Part shown: piece after piece, positions 35,869 through 37,265 of the stretch | Layout: each line of letters opens with the position of its first letter | Position numbering within the stretch: position 1 is the stretch's first letter | Origin: an uncultured cyanobacterium | GTDB lineage: Bacteria; Cyanobacteriota; Cyanobacteriia; Cyanobacteriales; FACHB-T130 | Assembly (NCBI GenBank): GCA_936920195.1 | Contig: CAKZHE010000243.1 | Location: 1-37,265, forward strand | DNA: 37,265 nucleotides | Reading direction: 5' to 3' | Translations under genes and position numbers: made by a program | Notes under the pieces: model-generated | Told to the model about the DNA's origin: nothing | The model's input: the letters and a program-made list of their open reading frames with translations, nothing else | Database searches by the model: none

Positions 35869-36318
35869 ATGAGTCACGACCAATCCCCCACCCGGCTCCC
35901 CGCCCCATGCATCATTGATGCTGGCATTGTTCTCAACAAGCAAGATATCAAACGACTGTTGACCGATTTAGGCCGCGTTCGCTACATCCATACCCTCGAT
36001 GGTAAACTTCAAAGTCAAGGCGAAGGCTGCATCCTAGAAGTGTTTGCTGACGCTCAACGGTCTACTTTGATTGCCAACCATGCCCTATATCTCAACGTCC
36101 AGAGTTTTGATTATCTCCAACTCCAGCCGTCAGCAGAGGCTGAAACCTATTTTGATTTAATTCAAGATCGTCGCCAATTGCGTTTAATTCCCCTTTCCAA
36201 TCCTTTGCAAGAGCAATCTCATCGAACAATGAATGTGGAGGCACTAGAGGCGATGGTCACGCAGGTACTATCAGCAAAGTGGGATGTGCAAATGGATGAC
36301 GACAGCGATAATTTCTAA
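35869..36318 (+). CDS. conserved-looking protein of unknown function
   Basis: From ATG 35869 this is a 149-residue soluble protein with no signal peptide or membrane segment. It has mixed alpha/beta character (LLTDLGRVRYIHTLDGKL, CILEVFADAQRSTLIANHALYLNVQSFDYLQL) and an acidic C-terminus ending DDDSDNF. I do not recognise the family. GTG 35824 in the same frame would add 15 residues; MSHDQSPTR is the more usual looking start. No ribosome binding site is clear for either. It is divergent from cobS and convergent with the 36373 gene. Confidence 0.65.
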   Translation: MSHDQSPTRLPAPCIIDAGIVLNKQDIKRLLTDLGRVRYIHTLDGKLQSQGEGCILEVFADAQRSTLIANHALYLNVQSFDYLQLQPSAEAETYFDLIQDRRQLRLIPLSNPLQEQSHRTMNVEALEAMVTQVLSAKWDVQMDDDSDNF

Positions 36319-36321
36319 ACC

Positions 36322-36337
36322 AGTTGCCGGAGCAACT
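36322..36337. terminator. short hairpin between convergent genes
   Basis: AGTTGC and GCAACT form a 6-bp stem with a 4-base loop just after the 35869 gene, before the end of the convergent gene at 36373. No T-tract; weak. Confidence 0.3.
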
Positions 36338-36372
36338 AAGGATGGGTAAGTAGTTCGGCGAGATGTTTATGG

Positions 36373-36945
36373 CTATCCCAGAAAATCGCCACAAAAAATC
36401 TCGGTTACGATCCCATTTTCAATGGAAATACTAAAAAAAACTGGAGATTCACTATCAACCTGAACTTGATAATTAAAATTATTATCATGGCTTTCTTCCG
36501 TATTTCCGTAAGTGGCAATTACTTTTTCCAGAGAATCTCCTACCTTAATCCCATCGACAGTGGCATATTCCGGACTGGTAGATTCTATTTGATAAACATA
36601 AAATCCGCCTTTACTGGAATTTTCTAGTAAGTCAATATTCAGTCCTGGATATCTCAAAGTACGGCTATAATCTCCGGCAATTGGTAGATACCAATCTTTT
36701 TCTTGTTTAATCGGTTTGCCTAAAATTTTTCTAACTTCTGCTTCCTCCATAGAAAGGGTTATGCCACCAACGCTGACACGATGGTAAGGGATGCCTTTCT
36801 GTGGGCTATTCTGAGCAATTTGATGATTAGTTGTTTGATGGCTGGAGAGAGCAGTAACAGGTAATGGTTGTAATGGGGCGAAATAAAATAGCGGTACAGC
36901 TACCAGTAAAAGTTGCTGAAATCGTTTTTCGTAATATTTAGTCAT
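36373..36945 (-). CDS. secreted protein with internal repeat, unknown function
   Basis: From the ATG at 36943-36945 this is 190 residues. A basic N-terminus and hydrophobic stretch (about 10-25) form a signal peptide or anchor. The mature part has two copies of a motif of the form G-I-x-x-x-x-x-E/D-x-x-V-x-x-x-L/Y-G: GGITLSMEEAEVRKILGKP (60-78) and DGIKVGDSLEKVIATYGN (131-148). Such paired motifs recur in secreted bacterial proteins of unknown role and recall BamE-like folds. The frame is open a further 33 codons upstream, but that part translates a dispersed repeat (36979-37019) and is not used here. Confidence 0.7.
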   Translation of the reverse strand: MTKYYEKRFQQLLLVAVPLFYFAPLQPLPVTALSSHQTTNHQIAQNSPQKGIPYHRVSVGGITLSMEEAEVRKILGKPIKQEKDWYLPIAGDYSRTLRYPGLNIDLLENSSKGGFYVYQIESTSPEYATVDGIKVGDSLEKVIATYGNTEESHDNNFNYQVQVDSESPVFFSISIENGIVTEIFCGDFLG

Positions 36946-36978
36946 AAAAAAATCTGGGATGTTTGGAAACTCAGAAAT

Positions 36979-37019
36979 CGTAGGTTGGGTTGGAACGACA
37001 GTGGAAACCCAACATTTAT
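36979..37019. repeat. dispersed repeat, half copy
   Basis: 41 bases beginning CGTAGGTTGGGTTGG match the left half of the element at 26613-26695 with four differences. The right half is missing. It lies just upstream of the secreted-protein gene and forms most of an apparent N-terminal extension of that frame. Confidence 0.7.
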
Positions 37020-37067
37020 AGAATGTCTCTATATTCAAACCCAATAAATTAAGTTAAAGGCATTAGC

Positions 37068-37091
37068 AGGGACAATTTATCAATTGTCCCT
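37068..37091. repeat. 10-bp perfect hairpin
   Basis: AGGGACAATT and AATTGTCCCT are separated by four bases. The stem is typical of the small dispersed hairpins of cyanobacterial intergenic DNA. No gene was seen from 37045 to the window end. Confidence 0.6.
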
Positions 37092-37193
37092 AGCCCCAAT
37101 CCGGAGGGCTGAAGCTAGGCTGTTGATTTTGCGAGTTTTTTAGCAATTTTATTCATGCAATAACTGTGTCTGATATTTACTGACTGGTTGACT

Positions 37194-37265
37194 GGTTCCC
37201 AGGCTCTGCCTGGGAACCGATATCCAGAGGCTCTGCCTCGCTTGGCGCTCATACGAGGCAGAGCC
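37194..37265. repeat. double hairpin repeat, continuing past the window end
   Basis: GGTTCCCAGGC (37194-37204) pairs with GCCTGGGAACC (37208-37218) over a 3-base loop. Then GGCTCTGCCTCG (37229-37240) pairs with CGAGGCAGAGCC (37254-37265), which ends at the last base of the window. The two stems share the words GGCTCTGCCT. It is a compact repeat family of the REP type, not a CRISPR array. Confidence 0.75.

Noticed and set aside
36946-37044. 33-codon N-terminal extension of the secreted protein at 36373-36945
   Set aside because: Most of it is translated from a dispersed repeat, and a signal peptide begins at the downstream ATG.
37194-37265. CRISPR array
   Set aside because: The repeats are two adjacent hairpins of different sequence without regular spacers, and no cas genes are in the window.

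Overview
The window reads as chromosomal DNA of a cyanobacterium, probably a filamentous one. The grounds are many copies of the HIP1 octamer GCGATCGC, small dispersed hairpin repeats of the kind common in filamentous cyanobacteria, a haemagglutinin-type protein fused to a CHAT protease domain, and a long cell-surface polysaccharide locus. No phage, plasmid, CRISPR, rRNA or tRNA feature was recognised. All assignments come from reading translated motifs; no database search was run.

Positions 339-8284 form an amino-sugar and lipid-linked sugar module. It holds a polytopic GT-C-like membrane protein, a short RmlA-type nucleotidyltransferase, a GtrB/ArnC-like GT2 with two C-terminal membrane helices, a WecD-like GNAT acyltransferase, a free-standing acyl carrier protein, a WecE transaminase, RmlB (opposite strand), an ArnE/SMR-like four-helix protein and a NUDIX hydrolase. 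The simplest reading is synthesis of dTDP-4-amino-4,6-dideoxygalactose, N-acylation from an ACP, transfer to a polyprenyl phosphate, flipping, and periplasmic transfer by the GT-C enzyme.

Positions 8298-15829 form a second rare-sugar module. It holds an HddA-like GHMP kinase, a GDP-fucose-synthase-like epimerase/reductase with all expected catalytic residues, a transketolase split into two genes, a TylF-like methyltransferase, a DegT-fold protein with the PLP lysine replaced by histidine (ColD-like 3-dehydratase), and a B12-type radical SAM enzyme. With the Gmd-like dehydratase at 25595 this suggests a GDP-linked 3,6-dideoxyhexose, possibly branched or methylated. No HIP1 octamer was found from 8041 to 15350.

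Positions 15946-28978 are the assembly part. Three large multidomain proteins (CgeB-like GT plus helical repeats; GT2 plus SAM fold; SAM fold plus GT-A plus GT4-like) end in the same short C-terminal module around SSKFW. They are followed by a GT4 with an extra C-terminal domain, a rhamnosyltransferase-like GT2, Gmd, and two tandem GT4 enzymes.

Positions 28979-37265 leave the sugar locus. They hold a secreted PPC-domain protein, a convergent 1714-residue haemagglutinin/CHAT protein directly downstream of cobS, a conserved-looking unknown protein, a secreted protein with an internal repeat, and a cluster of hairpin repeats at the window end.
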